Source: Dehalococcoidia bacterium (GTDB lineage: Bacteria > Chloroflexota > Dehalococcoidia > Lucifugimonadales > Lucifugimonadaceae). Taken from it: a stretch of 5,749 nt of DNA. The notes beneath the pieces were generated by a model. That model was given only the letters and a program-made list of their open reading frames with translations, made no database searches and was not told the DNA's origin. Shown piece by piece: positions 5,749-5,749 of the stretch (position 1 is its first letter; each line of letters starts with the position of its first letter). Made by a program: the position numbers and the translations under genes. The DNA lies in the NCBI GenBank assembly GCA_028278465.1, contig JANQEF010000055.1, positions 1 to 5,749 on the forward strand, read 5' to 3'.

Positions 5749-5749
5749 C

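Overview
This is a GC-rich bacterial chromosomal window carrying housekeeping and central-metabolism genes. I see no mobile element, CRISPR array or rRNA. The style of the proteins (a threonyl-tRNA synthetase that starts directly at the editing domain, a short-form citrate synthase, a COG1565-type methyltransferase) together with the GC-rich codon use suggests Chloroflexota, perhaps a Dehalococcoidia/SAR202-like lineage. This is an inference from resemblance and has not been tested by a search.

Layout, left to right. (1) The C-terminal end of an SRPBCC/AHSA1-like protein ends at 253. (2) A complete tRNA-Val(GAC) with encoded CCA lies at 288-364, 12 nt downstream of a perfect TATAAT box. (3) A 275-base gene-free leader (365-639) precedes thrS and contains three consecutive potential RNA hairpins. 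(4) thrS (640-2421) encodes threonyl-tRNA synthetase. (5) A 212-base intergenic region (2422-2633) contains an 11-bp perfect dyad whose right arm contains a TTGACG -35-like element, followed by an extended -10-like element and a second hairpin. (6) A tightly packed plus-strand group follows: citrate synthase (2634-3776), a small P-loop kinase-like protein (3788-4402), and a MidA/NDUFAF7-family methyltransferase (4399-5607). The first two genes are 11 nt apart and the last two overlap by 4 nt. (7) A convergent minus-strand gene, cut by the window edge, encodes the C-terminus of a RidA/YjgF-family protein. A GC-rich imperfect hairpin sits at the facing stop codons.

Functionally, the left half serves translation (tRNA-Val, ThrRS). 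The right half looks like an operon that begins with the TCA-cycle entry enzyme and ends with a relative of the mitochondrial complex I assembly methyltransferase; the kinase between them has no known substrate. The least explained parts of the window are the structured thrS leader and the dyad-plus-promoter arrangement before the citrate synthase gene. No previously undescribed multi-gene system is evident.
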